A DNA stretch of 64,000 nt from NCBI GenBank assembly GCA_022749655.1, contig CP094243.1, positions 3,720,001 through 3,784,000 of the forward strand, in the 5' to 3' direction. The DNA comes from Xanthomonas phaseoli pv. phaseoli. Its GTDB lineage: Bacteria; Pseudomonadota; Gammaproteobacteria; Xanthomonadales; Xanthomonadaceae. Below are positions 1 through 9,386 of the stretch, in pieces; position 1 is the first letter of the stretch; every line of letters begins with the position of its first letter. The notes below the pieces were generated by a model. The model did no database searches. It was not told the DNA's origin and saw nothing but the letters and a program-made list of their open reading frames with translations. The position numbers were made by a program, and so were the translations under genes.

Positions 1-39
1 AAGATCGTTTGACGACACCGAATCGGCGACAATGGGCGG

Positions 40-543
40 ATGAGCAAGAAACAGACCAAGGATAAAGCAAACGGCGCGAAGGCCACGAAAACCATCGCGT
101 TGAACAAACGTGCGCGCCACGAATACCACCTGGAAGAACGCTACGAAGCCGGCCTGGCACTGCAGGGCTGGGAGGTCAAGGCGATCCGCGCCGGACGCGC
201 CAACATCGTCGACGGCTATGCCTATGTGCGCTCGGGCGAAATCTACCTGATCGGCGCACAGATCACGCCGCTGATCCAGGCCTCCACCCACACGGTGCCT
301 GTGGAACGGCGCGACCGCAAACTGCTGCTGCACCGGGCCGAGATCGACAAGGTGCTCACCCGCGTGGAGCGCGAAGGCTACACCCTGGTGCCCACCGCGC
401 TGTACTGGAGCAGCAACAAGGTCAAGCTGGAAATCGCCCTCGCCAAGGGCAAGCAGAATCACGACAAGCGCGACGCCGCCAAGGACCGCGACTGGCAGCG
501 CGACAAGCAGCGCGTAATGCGGCGGCATAATCGTGATGCCTGA
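40..543 (+). CDS. smpB: SsrA-binding protein SmpB
   Basis: Small protein B, the obligate partner of tmRNA in trans-translation: it binds the tRNA-like domain of SsrA and places it in the A site of ribosomes stalled on broken mRNA. The 167-residue product is the usual family length. It has the SmpB beta-barrel core, including GLALQGWEVKAIR near residues 37-49 and DGYAYVRSGEIYL near 58-70. The basic C-terminal tail (KRDAAKDRDWQRDKQR) enters the mRNA channel. The ATG at 40 is the first in frame. The partner RNA gene ssrA lies 2.7 kb downstream on the same strand, with one minus-strand gene between them. Reading frame intact. Confidence 0.97.
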   Translation: MSKKQTKDKANGAKATKTIALNKRARHEYHLEERYEAGLALQGWEVKAIRAGRANIVDGYAYVRSGEIYLIGAQITPLIQASTHTVPVERRDRKLLLHRAEIDKVLTRVEREGYTLVPTALYWSSNKVKLEIALAKGKQNHDKRDAAKDRDWQRDKQRVMRRHNRDA

Positions 544-549
544 GGGGCC

Positions 550-693
550 GGGATTTGGGATTCGGGATTAGGGATTGGCTACAGCGGTTTTGCGTGGCTT
601 TTAGCACTGCTGGCTTGAGATCCATAAATGCAGCGCGGCGAAGCTAGCCCCGCCGCTCTTGCCAATCCCCAATCCCCAATCCCCAATCCCGAC
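550..693. repeat. GGGATT-type inverted intergenic repeat
   Basis: Between the convergent smpB and the hydrolase-subtilase gene, a left arm of degenerate GGGATT(T/C/A)G units (550-579) faces a right arm of AATCCCC units (661-692). The spacer is about 80 bases, so a transcript could fold into a long stem. A related pair occurs at 41566-41732, and the two share the inner edge GATTGGYAAGAGC. These look like copies of one dispersed intergenic repeat family. A role as bidirectional transcript end is inference. Confidence 0.7.
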
Positions 694-713
694 TCACGAC
701 TCACGGCTCCGAA

Positions 714-3158
714 TCACGTCGCTCCAAGCATCCGCATCAAATTCGGCACTCCCCTGCCCTGCACATAGCGGTCGCGCTGCAGGTCTGTGCAGGTATCCAG
801 CAGCAATTGCTTGACCCGGTCCGGGAAGCCAATGAACTCGCGGCGCGCCGACAAGAAGCCCGCCAGCAAGCCGGAAACATGCGGTGCGGCCATGCTGGTG
901 CCGCTCATCTCCACCATCAGGCTGGACGGGTCGTTCGGGTCGAAGCCGTAGTAGGCCGACAGGATCTTCTCCCCTGGCGCAACCACACCGGCTTGCTGCG
1001 GCCGTCGGCGGTCGGCCCGCGCGAGGAAAAATACGACACGCCATAATTGTGCGGGCTACTCTTGTGCACCGAGCCGACCACGATGGCGTCTTCCAGATTG
1101 CCCGGGTCGCTGATCGACAGATCCATGTTGGCCGCATATGCGTCACCGTCGTTGCGCATCAACCAGGCCAGGCCTTCGTTGCCGGCCGCGACCACCACCA
1201 GCACGCCTTGCCGCCACAGCCGGCGTAATTCGTTGCACAACGGCGTAAACCCGCAGCCGTAGCTCTCCGGGTCGAAGCAGCCGCCCAGGCTCAGATTGAC
1301 GCCATGGATGACCAGCTCGCCGGCGCGCTCGTTGATGTCGGCCACCTGCTGCACCGCCTTGATCGTCCACGAGTCGCGGCCGTTTCCGGCATCGTCGAGC
1401 ACCTTGAAGCCATATAACTGGGTCTCCGGCGCCATGCCGGACACTTCCAGCGTACGGCCGGGCGTGCCGCTCGCATCCGGGATCGACGCGCGGCACTGGC
1501 CGGCGATGATGCCGGCGATATGCGTGCCGTGGCCATGCCGATCGAGCCGGGTAAACGCCGTGCCATCGCCGCGGGTCAGCCGTTTGGGCGCACCGCGTCG
1601 CGTGCAATCCCACTGGGCCACCACGTTGTCGCGCTCACCCTTGACGAAAAATGCGGGTGATCGGCCGCGATGCCGGTATCCATCACCGCCCAACCGATCT
1701 GTTGCCCGCGCGCGCGATACGCCGTGCGTGCCGCATCGGCATGCAGCACATTGCCCGATACATGGATCAACGCGCGTTTTCCGGCATCGCGCCACACCCG
1801 CCGAAAGCCCAACGCGCGGTAGCGATCCTGCAGCGATTCGATCTCGAACCGGGTCAGCCGCGCAGACACGAAACGCTGCAGACTGTCTTCCAGCTCGATC
1901 GCCTCATCCAGCGCATCGCCGCTCAGGCCGGTGGTACGCGCAGCGGCCTGACGCACATGCTGCAACAGCAATGCGCGCACACCGGCGGGGTCGTGCCCCA
2001 ACACGCGCCGATCCAGTTCGATCAGCACATCGTGTCGGTACTCCGGGCCATGCGCTTCGAGCTGCTCGCTGAGGTCCTTGATCAGCACTGCGTTGGACAC
2101 CGGCTGATCGAAACCCACACCCACGGCTTGGCGCACCGCGGCGCGCACCTGCGGAATCGACAGATAACCCGACGCCGAATGCGGGTTGTGCTGCCAGTCC
2201 GATTCAAACGCGCAGCGGCCAGGTTTTCGAAACGTCCTTTCGCATTGGCGATGTCGTCGGTGAGGTCCGGGTCCAGCGCGATCGGGTCGCGCGTTTCGGC
2301 CACATTGATCCAGCGCTGTACGCACTCGGGGAACGGCAGTTTGCGCGTGCCGGTCCAGCGCTTGAACATGCTACGCACCTGCGGCAAGCCCAGTGGCGAG
2401 CCCAGGGTGAGGAACAAACTGACCTCGCAGTCGGCGGCCTTCAGCTGGCGCAGCACATCGAAGGCGATCATCGAACCCTGGCTGTGCGCCACCATCACGA
2501 ATGGCCCGCCGCCTGCGCGCAGCCGCTGCGCCAGACTTTCGCGCATCAGCGCCGCACGTTCCGGCACGAAGAACAGGTCATGTACGTCCTGCAACAATGC
2601 GGCGGAAATCAGCCGTAGCAACACCCGGTTGATCGCATCGATGGCCCCCTTGGCCTGCACGCTGCCGGGCACGGAGGTGCCCTGAAGCTCGTCCAGCAGC
2701 CGATGCAGATCGGCACGTTCCTGCTCGCTCTGCGCCAGCGCGTCTGCCAACAGGTGCAGGTCCTGTTCGCCCGGCACCAGGCCAAGCGTACTCAAGGCGC
2801 GCTGCACGCTTTGATTGAGCGCCGGACCCACATCGCGCGCATCGCAATTGCCCGGCTCGGCCACCGGATACCGCTCGCGATTGACCCAGTACGCCAGCCG
2901 CGTGCGCTCACCCATGGGCCGCCCGAACAAGGCCTTGTCCCATTGGCAACGCAGCACATCGGCCGGCGGCTTGTTGCCGATGCCATGGATGTAGATCACC
3001 GTACGCGCCTTGCCTTGCACGCGGGTCGCCGCGGGCTCCTCGGCCCCGGCTTGCTGCGCACGCGCCGCGCGCGGCCGCGCCGCATGTTGCGTGCTAGCAG
3101 CAGCCTTGCGCGGCAACGCGCGTGCAGGTTTCGAACGTGGGGGCTTGCCTGTCGCCAT
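714..3158 (-). CDS. Alpha/beta-hydrolase - S8 subtilase fusion protein (three frameshifts)
   Basis: Reconstructed as one protein of about 815 residues. The N-terminal part begins with a basic Ala/Arg-rich stretch, then an alpha/beta-hydrolase fold: a YIHGIG strand near residue 55 and a VAHSQGS nucleophile elbow near 223. The C-terminal part is a subtilisin-type S8 protease with Asp in MDTGIAADH near 493, His in RHGHGTHIAG near 543 and Ser in GTSMAAPH near 755. The ATG at 3158 is preceded by AAGGAG seven bases upstream. No signal peptide is evident. Three breaks interrupt the frame: near 2205 (one base lost), near 1650 (a run of six T read as five on the coding strand) and near 985 (one base lost). 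All domains read through once these are corrected, so I think the breaks are sequencing errors. Substrate unknown. Confidence 0.8.
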
Positions 3159-3235
3159 CGCATCGCTCCTTCGTTTGCAGACTGTTCCGTCCGGTACGGG
3201 ACTGAAGCCACTGTAAGCGCTGCGCATCTCACTAC

Positions 3236-3264
3236 TTGTGACAGGGCGCGCCGATCCCTACACT
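3236..3264 (+). promoter_or_regulatory. Putative sigma-70 promoter of ssrA
   Basis: TTGTGA (3236-3241) and TACACT (3259-3264) are separated by exactly 17 bases. This places transcription start near 3271, about 20 bases before the mature tmRNA end, as expected for a 5' leader removed by RNase P. Confidence 0.55.
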
Positions 3265-3292
3265 GAGCCGGTCAGCGTTTTACTGCTTTCCC

Positions 3293-3687
3293 GGGGTGCA
3301 CTGGTTTCGACGGGGGTCGCGAAGTCGCTTGGCGCATGCCGAGGGGGCAGCTTTCCTCGTTAATCCAGCAGCAAACTTTTAGTTGCCAACGATGACAACT
3401 ACGGTTCGGACTTCGCTATCGCCGCTTAATTGGCTTTAGTTGTAGTTCTACAGCCGCCTAAGGCGAACCCCGAACCTACTTGTGCCCGTGCTCGTAGGTG
3501 TAGGGTCATTATCACGGAACCATCGGTAGTGGCTGCCTGTCAGCTACCGGTCAGATAAAGCAGGCTGGTTTCCAGGTGCGCTTTGCCAACCGTGCTGCCT
3601 GGGAACGAGATCTAACGGAGGGCTAAGCATGTAGTGCTGGGGATGGAGTGCTTCCGGACGGCGGTTCGATTCCGCCCACCTCCACCA
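3293..3687 (+). ncRNA. ssrA: Transfer-messenger RNA (tmRNA)
   Basis: tmRNA has a tRNA-Ala-like end and a short message that tags proteins from stalled ribosomes for proteolysis. The 5' part carries the conserved GCACTGGTTTCGACGGGG block. The tag reading frame at 3385-3429 encodes ANDDNYGSDFAIAA followed by TAA, a xanthomonad-type tag. The 3' end has the T-arm GGTTCGATTCC and an encoded CCA at 3685-3687. Oddity: the 3' acceptor strand CACCTCC would pair fully with GGGGGTG, but only four G are present at 3293-3296. This suggests one G was lost in sequencing. The gene pairs functionally with smpB upstream. Confidence 0.95.
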
Positions 3688-3712
3688 AACCACGGTCCTA
3701 AGACGACCGACC

Positions 3713-3753
3713 AAGGCCGGGAATTCTCGATGCAGAGGATTCCCGGCCTTTTT
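3713..3753 (+). terminator. Rho-independent terminator of ssrA
   Basis: An inverted repeat AAGGCCGGGAAT...ATTCCCGGCCTT is followed by a T run, starting 26 bases after the tmRNA CCA end. Confidence 0.85.
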
Positions 3754-3793
3754 CATGAGTGTTGCCTGACCCAATGCGAGACTGCGCGCTGCG

Positions 3794-3970
3794 TCAGTTA
3801 GTGACGTGCACTGCGTGTTGGTGCTCTTGGTCACCGTCGACCGCGTCTGCAAGTCCTCCGGCGTCTGCGCACCGCGGGACGGCATCAACGCGGAGTTGAT
3901 CGAATAAGGCCAGCAACGCACTGGCTTCCAATTGCAGCAGCACCAGGGCGCTTTTGTTGGGCTCTTCCAT
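3794..3970 (-). CDS. Small acidic hypothetical protein
   Basis: A 58-residue product starting MEEPNKSALVLLQLEAS, with an acidic, His-containing C terminus (DGDQEHQHAVHV). CTGGAGC lies seven bases before the ATG, giving a convincing ribosome-binding site. It lies 76 bases downstream of the next small minus-strand gene, so the two may be co-transcribed. I recognise no family. No membrane segment or signal is evident, though the first half could form an amphipathic helix. A longer in-frame extension upstream looks non-coding, so I prefer this start. Confidence 0.5.
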   Translation of the reverse strand: MEEPNKSALVLLQLEASALLALFDQLRVDAVPRCADAGGLADAVDGDQEHQHAVHVTN

Positions 3971-4046
3971 TGAACTTGCTCCAGGGACGCTCGACGGCGC
4001 CCTGATCCGACCTGAGCAAATCGCGTGCCAGCCGTCAGCACCTTGC

Positions 4047-4328
4047 TCAGGCGTGCTCGCGCTGTTCTTGCGCCTTGGCGTGCATGGCTTCCAGCGTGAC
4101 CATGCCGGCAATGCGGGCGGCGGCCATGGCGCTGCGATGGTCAGGAAAGGTCGACGACAGCGCAGCGCCTGCCAGGTTCGCGCCGCGGCCAATGCCGATC
4201 TGTGCGATATCCCAGCCGGCAACCCAGCCATGGGCGGGGGTATCGCCTTTGGCGGCATGACAGGTGAGCTGGTAGTTGCCTAGAAAAATGACCAAAGGGC
4301 GCCCTTTTCGGTGACTGCTTGCCAGCAT
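4047..4328 (-). CDS. Conserved-looking hypothetical protein, 93 residues
   Basis: Begins MLASSHRKGRPLVIF and ends with an Ala/Glu-rich helix (EAMHAKAQEQREHA). The middle has an aromatic/glycine pattern (GWVAGWDIAQIGIGRG) and a DHRSAMAAARIAG helix, compatible with a small soluble alpha/beta domain. No catalytic motif or signal peptide is visible. It is divergent from the diguanylate cyclase at 4450, with about 120 bases between them for both promoters. Family not recognised. Coding is supported by codon choice and by the neighbouring small gene in the same direction. Confidence 0.5.
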   Translation of the reverse strand: MLASSHRKGRPLVIFLGNYQLTCHAAKGDTPAHGWVAGWDIAQIGIGRGANLAGAALSSTFPDHRSAMAAARIAGMVTLEAMHAKAQEQREHA

Positions 4329-4449
4329 ACCGTCACCATGCTGCGGCCGGGGGCAATGCGCCGTCTGCCAGCTGACTCGGCAAAGCGAAGTGGAGCGTAG
4401 GCACGCGACTTGCATCGGCCTCGACCAGACAATCGTGCCGGGGAACGCG

Positions 4450-6150
4450 GTGTTGACCAAAAGAACCAAACGTCGCGCTGCCGGGGCCCTGCTGGTGGGC
4501 GGGCTGATCTTTGTGCTGATCGGCGTGGGTGGATATCTCACCACGCAGCGTTCGTTATCGGACGCCGGCTGGGTGACGCACACGCAGGAAGTGATTGCCA
4601 GCATCGACGAAATCCAGGCGGGCATGCTATCGGCGGAATCGTCGGCGCGCGGCTACGTACTGACCGACAACGAGGCCTTTCTGGGCGTGTATGCCGACGC
4701 GATCGGCCGCCTGCCCGAGCGCATCGTGCGGCTGGACGCCCTGGTGCAGGACAACCCGACGCAGCGGCGCAATGTGGTCGTGCTGAGCCGTTTGGTGGAC
4801 GCGCGCCTGGTGCAGATCGACGAGCTGTTGCATCGCTATCGCACGCAAGGCCTGGAGGGCGCGCGTGCTGCCATCGCGCGCGGGGTGTTCCAGACCTCTT
4901 CATCGCTGCGCCGCCAGGTGCAGACCATGACGGAGCTGGAACGGCAGCAACTGATCAGGCGCAACGCGGCCACCACACGCAGCGCACAGTGGGCGCTGTG
5001 GGTGACCGTGATCGGCATTGTCAGTGGCTTGCTGGTGATGCTGCTGGCCTATCGCCTGCTGTCGCGCGAGCTGGAACGGCGCACGCGTGCCGAAGACGAC
5101 GCCAGCCGGACCAGCGAGCGCCTGATCGAGTCGTTTGCCGCACTCGAACGCACCTCCGCTGGCCTGGAGGCGCTGGCACGCTACTCCGGGCTGCTGCAGA
5201 ACTGCCGCAACGCCGAAGAAGCGCTGGAAATCACCACACGCACGATTGCGCCGCTGATTCCAGGTGCCGCCGGCGCGGTCTACCTGCTACGCGCCTCGCG
5301 CGATCGTGCCGAACAGGTGGTCGCCTGGGGCGAGATGGCCGACGACGCCAGCGCCAGCATCGCGCCGGACAACTGCTGGGCGTTGCGCCGCGACCGCACC
5401 CATGTGGTGATGGACGCCAGCGCCGGGATGCTATGCCAGCATGCCGGCGTCAACCTCCCGGCGAATGCGGCCACCGCCTGCATTCCGCTCTCGGCGCAGG
5501 GCACGCAGTTGGGGATGCTGGCATTGCGTAGCGAAGGCCCCGACGATCTGGCCTCGTTGACCGTGGCCGAGGCGGCAGCGGAACAACTCTCCCTGGCGCT
5601 GCACAACCTGCGCTTGCGCGAAACGCTGCGCCAGCAGTCGATCCGCGACCCGCTGACAGGCCTGTACAACCGCCGCTATCTGGAAGAAACCCTCAATCAC
5701 GAGTTGGCGCGCTGCACGCGCCGGGCGCTGCCGTTGTCGGTACTGATGCTGGATGTGGATCACTTCAAGCGGTTCAACGACCTGCATGGGCACAGCGGCG
5801 GCGACCGCGTACTGGCGGCCATTGGCGAATTGCTGCTGGCGCAAACGCGTGGCGAGGACATCTGCTGCCGGTACGGCGGCGAAGAATTGACGATCATCCT
5901 GCCCGAGGTCGATCTGCCAACCGCCTGCATGATGGCGGAGAAACTGCGCGCCAGCATCGAGGCCTTGCAGGTGATGGGCGATGGCGTCTGTCTGCCGAAG
6001 GTCACCGCCTCGTTCGGCGCGGCCAGCTTCCCCGATCATGCCGCCACCGTGGCTTCGTTGGTGCAACGGGCGGACGCGGCGCTGTATCGCGCCAAGCAGG
6101 GTGGCCGCAATCAGGTGATGAGCGCGGACGTCCTTGCATTCGTGGCCTGA
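4450..6150 (+). CDS. Membrane sensor diguanylate cyclase (CHASE3-like, GAF, GGDEF)
   Basis: Makes cyclic di-GMP from two GTP. Transmembrane helix 1 (about residues 12-32) is followed by an extracytoplasmic helical sensor resembling CHASE3 (ESSARGYVLTDN motif), helix 2 (about 175-197), a short linker, a GAF domain (about 235-385) and a GGDEF domain (about 400-560). The active-site loop is RYGGEEL near residue 474, a functional GGEEL-type signature. An RGED sequence five residues ahead matches the RxxD product-inhibition site, so feedback control is likely. I chose the GTG at 4450 because GGGGAA precedes it. GTG codons at 4390 and 4435 are also in frame. Intact and monocistronic. Confidence 0.93.
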   Translation: MLTKRTKRRAAGALLVGGLIFVLIGVGGYLTTQRSLSDAGWVTHTQEVIASIDEIQAGMLSAESSARGYVLTDNEAFLGVYADAIGRLPERIVRLDALVQDNPTQRRNVVVLSRLVDARLVQIDELLHRYRTQGLEGARAAIARGVFQTSSSLRRQVQTMTELERQQLIRRNAATTRSAQWALWVTVIGIVSGLLVMLLAYRLLSRELERRTRAEDDASRTSERLIESFAALERTSAGLEALARYSGLLQNCRNAEEALEITTRTIAPLIPGAAGAVYLLRASRDRAEQVVAWGEMADDASASIAPDNCWALRRDRTHVVMDASAGMLCQHAGVNLPANAATACIPLSAQGTQLGMLALRSEGPDDLASLTVAEAAAEQLSLALHNLRLRETLRQQSIRDPLTGLYNRRYLEETLNHELARCTRRALPLSVLMLDVDHFKRFNDLHGHSGGDRVLAAIGELLLAQTRGEDICCRYGGEELTIILPEVDLPTACMMAEKLRASIEALQVMGDGVCLPKVTASFGAASFPDHAATVASLVQRADAALYRAKQGGRNQVMSADVLAFVA

Positions 6151-6340
6151 ACAACGGCCAGGCGTGCTCCTGCGGCCCGTTGCCAAAGACGGGTGTTGCG
6201 CGGTCCACACTCAGATCCGCATCGCGCGCGCTTTGCGGACCCTGTTGCGAGCATCTACGCGAAGATGCTCGGATCGTTCGCCAGCGCCCGCATTGCAGCG
6301 ACTAACACTCAAGCACCTGGGCTCATGCCAAGACGAGGCC

Positions 6341-6574
6341 TCAGCCGCAGGCCTGGCCCGCATCATCGGTGGGAATCAATCCCGCACCAGCCAGCATGCC
6401 GTCGATACGCGTGCGCACATAGGCGGCATCGTCCTGCGCGGCGCTGCTCAGGATCGCTTCTGCACGCGCCTGAAAATCCAGGTAGTCGAAATCCGCATCT
6501 TCATCTGCCGACAACTTGGGCAACTGTTCCTGCAACGCGTCCAGGCGCGTGGCCAGTTCTTCGCGGGTGGGCAT
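6341..6574 (-). CDS. Small hypothetical protein, 77 residues
   Basis: Starts MPTREELATRLDALQEQLPKL and continues into an acidic segment (SADEDADFDYLDFQARAEAIL), so it is probably an all-helical soluble protein. GTCGGAG lies seven bases ahead of the ATG at 6574. It sits between two plus-strand diguanylate cyclase genes but on the opposite strand. No enzymatic motif or known family is recognised. Confidence 0.65.
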   Translation of the reverse strand: MPTREELATRLDALQEQLPKLSADEDADFDYLDFQARAEAILSSAAQDDAAYVRTRIDGMLAGAGLIPTDDAGQACG

Positions 6575-6740
6575 GGCAGACTCCGACAACCAAAACGATA
6601 CGTTTGCGGCAACGCCGTCAAGGATGTGCGAAGCCTTGCGCTGCAACGCTTCACTTTCCTACCCATTGCGGCGATGAAGGCATGCTCAACTTTGACCGCG
6701 CTCCGCCGATAATGATGCCGACTCCTATAGAACCTTCCCT

Positions 6741-7716
6741 GTGATCCTCCACCTGCGGCGGGATTTTCGACTCGGCATCGTCAAGATGCTTGGGCCAATC
6801 ACCGCGCTGTTGCTTTGCCTCTATGCGGTGTATCTGGCCATGACCGGTCAGGCAGTTGCGTGTCTGGTCACCGCTGCGCTGGGCGTGCTGGCGGTATGGC
6901 GGGGCTGGCAGATGCGCAGTGCCGAAGACACCGGCGCTGGCGGCGTGTGGCTGGCGTCGATCAATGTCGGCGGGTGCCTGGTGGCGTGCTGGACCGGGGG
7001 CGATGGCGCCCTGCCCTGGCTGTTCCCGGTGCTGGCCACCAATTATTTCCTGTGCGGCCCACGGCGCGCGGTGTTGTTGAGCTTGCCGCTGCTGGCCGCC
7101 TTGTTGTTCTTGCCCGGCCTGATCACCAGCCCCGGCCAGGGCGTGTCGACGATCGTGGTGACGCTGGTGACGCTGGCGGTGGGCTATGCGTTTTCGCTGC
7201 GGATGCAGGACGACCGCGTGCATCTGGAAGAACTGGCCTCGCTGGATGCACTGACCGGCTTGCCCAACCGTCGCATGCTGGAACGTGCGCTGACCCACCA
7301 GATCGATCAACGCCAACCGCACGACCGGCTCAACAGCCTGATCATCCTGGACCTGGATCACTTCCAAGGAGGTCAACGATCTGTACGGGCATGCCGCCGG
7401 CGACGCGGCGCTTTCGGACCTGGCCACCATCCTGCGCTTCGAAGTACGCGACCCGCACCAGGTGTTCCGTTTTGGTGGCGAAGAATTCGTGGTTCTGCTG
7501 CGTGCCGGCTCGCTGGCCGAACTGGAAGCGGCCACCGAACGCTTGCGCAAGGTGATACGCAACGGCTTGCGCGGACCCGGCGGGCGCATCACCGTGTCGC
7601 TGGGCGCGGCGCGCCACGATGGCGAAACGCATTGGCAGGACTGGTTTTCGCGTGCCGATGCAGCGCTGTACCTGGCCAAGAACGGCGGACGCGACAGCGT
7701 GAGGATCGCCGAATAG
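6741..7716 (+). CDS. Membrane diguanylate cyclase (one frameshift)
   Basis: Corrected length is about 324 residues. The N-terminal half holds five or six hydrophobic helices (about residues 15-150), and the C-terminal half is a GGDEF domain beginning DALTGLPNRRMLERAL. The catalytic loop FRFGGEEF is intact. The position for the RxxD inhibitory site reads RDPH, so unlike the cyclase at 4450 this one probably lacks product inhibition. Near 7367 an extra C (CTTCCAAGG where CTTCAAGG is expected) breaks the frame inside the LDHFKEVNDLYGH motif. I take this as a sequencing insertion. Start is a GTG at 6741 with a weak ribosome-binding site. Confidence 0.85.
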
Positions 7717-7962
7717 ATGCCTGGCGGTATGCATGCGTCGGCGTCGGCGTATGCACCTGGCAGATGGGTTGATGCATGGCACGAATGCGATGGTGCTGAC
7801 GAAATGCCGGTCGCGCACCTGCCAGAGAGGCGAGCGAACCGATGGCGTCGGATGCATGGCCGGTATCGCCCGCCATCACTGCATACCTTCGATCGCCTCG
7901 CTGAACGCTGACGCTGCAGCCAGAACTGCGGGGCGACCCACTGGCCGCCCCGCGCGCATCGT

Positions 7963-9386
7963 TCAACGATCGACCACGGCCACCGGTGCCGCAGGCGCTT
8001 GATCCTGCTTCCAGCCACCGAGCGCCTTGTACACGCCGACCACGCCGACATTCACCGCCGCTTCGGCCTGCGCCAACGCATCATCGGCCGCCAGCTGGGT
8101 ACGCTGCGCGTCCAGCAGGGTGAGGAAGTCTTCCGAGCCCTCGCGGTAGCGGATCTGCGCCAGCTGCTCGGCACGCCGCGCGGCATTGGCCTGCTCCACC
8201 ACGATGGCCAGGCGCGCCTGCTGGCGGCCATAGCCGATCAAGGCGTTTTCGGTGTCTTCCAGCGCCAGCAAGACGGTTTGTTGATACTGAGCCAACGCAC
8301 CTTCGGCCTGCGCCTTGCTGGCGCGCAACCGCGCGCGCACGGTGCCGAAATCGAAGGCGGCCCAGCTGATCGACGGGGTCACCGACCAGGCCTTGGCATT
8401 GCCTTCGGTCAACCTGGCCGCGTCGCCGGTCAGGAAGCCGACGAACCCGCTCACGCTGATGCGCGGAAACAGGTCGGCCGTGGCCACGCCCACTTGCGCG
8501 GTGGCTGCCGCCAGCCGGCGCTCGGCGCCGCGCACATCTGGACGCTGACGCAGCAAGCCGGCGGTATCGCCCAGCGGCAGCGGCCGCGCAAACGCCGGCA
8601 TCTCGCGCGCGGCCAAGGTGGCATCCAAGGCATCGGGTTGCTGGCCCAGCAATACTGCCAGACGGTGGCGGTATTGCGCCTCGGCGGTTTCCAGCAGCGG
8701 AATATCCGCTTCGATCGCCTTCAACCGCGCCAGGCTGCTCTGCACATCCAACTCGCTGCCGGCACCCAGATCCCACCGCGTCTGCGTCAGCTTCTGGGTG
8801 TCGCGCAGGTTGGTGAGCGTGCGCTTGAGACATCCAGCCGCTTCTGGGTGCCGCGCAGTTCGAAATAATTGCGCGCCACTTCGGCAGCAACGGTGACCTG
8901 CACGTCCTGCAGGTTGGCCTGCTCGGCATCCAGGTCGGCACGCGCGGCCTCCGATGCACGCCGCTGCCGGCCGAACAGGTCCAGCTCCCAGGCCGCATCC
9001 AGACCAAGCGTGGTCTGCTCGGTCAGAAAGCGCTGATTGCCGGCGATCACCTGCTGCTGTTCGCGACGATCGAAGCTGCCTTGCGCGGTGATATGCGGCG
9101 CCTGATCCAGACGGCGCTCGACGAACACCGCGCGCGCCTGCTTGACGCGCGCCACCGCGATGCGCAGGTCGTGGTTGGCGAACAAGGCGTCGCGCACCAG
9201 CTGTTCCAGCACCGGGTCGTCGAATTGCGACCACCAGTTGCCGACCGGCGATTCGGTGCTGAAGGATGCGTCCTGCGCGCCTTGCAGCGTCACCGCCGCG
9301 GGCGGATCGGGGCGGTAATCCGGCCCGACCGCGCAACCGCTGAGCACCAGCGCAGCCAAGGCCACGCTCAGGAAGTTTCTTACCAT
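7963..9386 (-). CDS. smeX: RND efflux outer-membrane factor, SmeX-like (one frameshift)
   Basis: A TolC/NodT-family outer-membrane channel of about 474 residues that completes the tripartite SmeVWX pump. The N terminus is a lipoprotein signal (LVLSGCAVGPDY, lipidated Cys near residue 18). Two repeats of the outer-membrane efflux domain follow, with LLRQRPDVRGAERRL typical of the second. The start overlaps the end of the upstream SDR gene by seven bases, showing translational coupling. The frame breaks near 8828 (GATGTCTCAAG where GATGTCCTCAAG or equivalent is expected), a single lost base. The symbol follows operon order, not a sequence search. Confidence 0.85.

Noticed and set aside
714..3158. 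Multi-frameshift gene as a decaying pseudogene
   Set aside because: All catalytic motifs survive and the same kind of indel hits essential dnaB, so sequencing error is the better explanation.
3544..4041. Long minus-strand open frame over the tmRNA gene
   Set aside because: It is antisense to ssrA and its terminator; the conserved RNA explains the sequence.
3293..4328. Integrated element at the ssrA 3' end
   Set aside because: No integrase and no duplicated ssrA 3' end were seen within the window.
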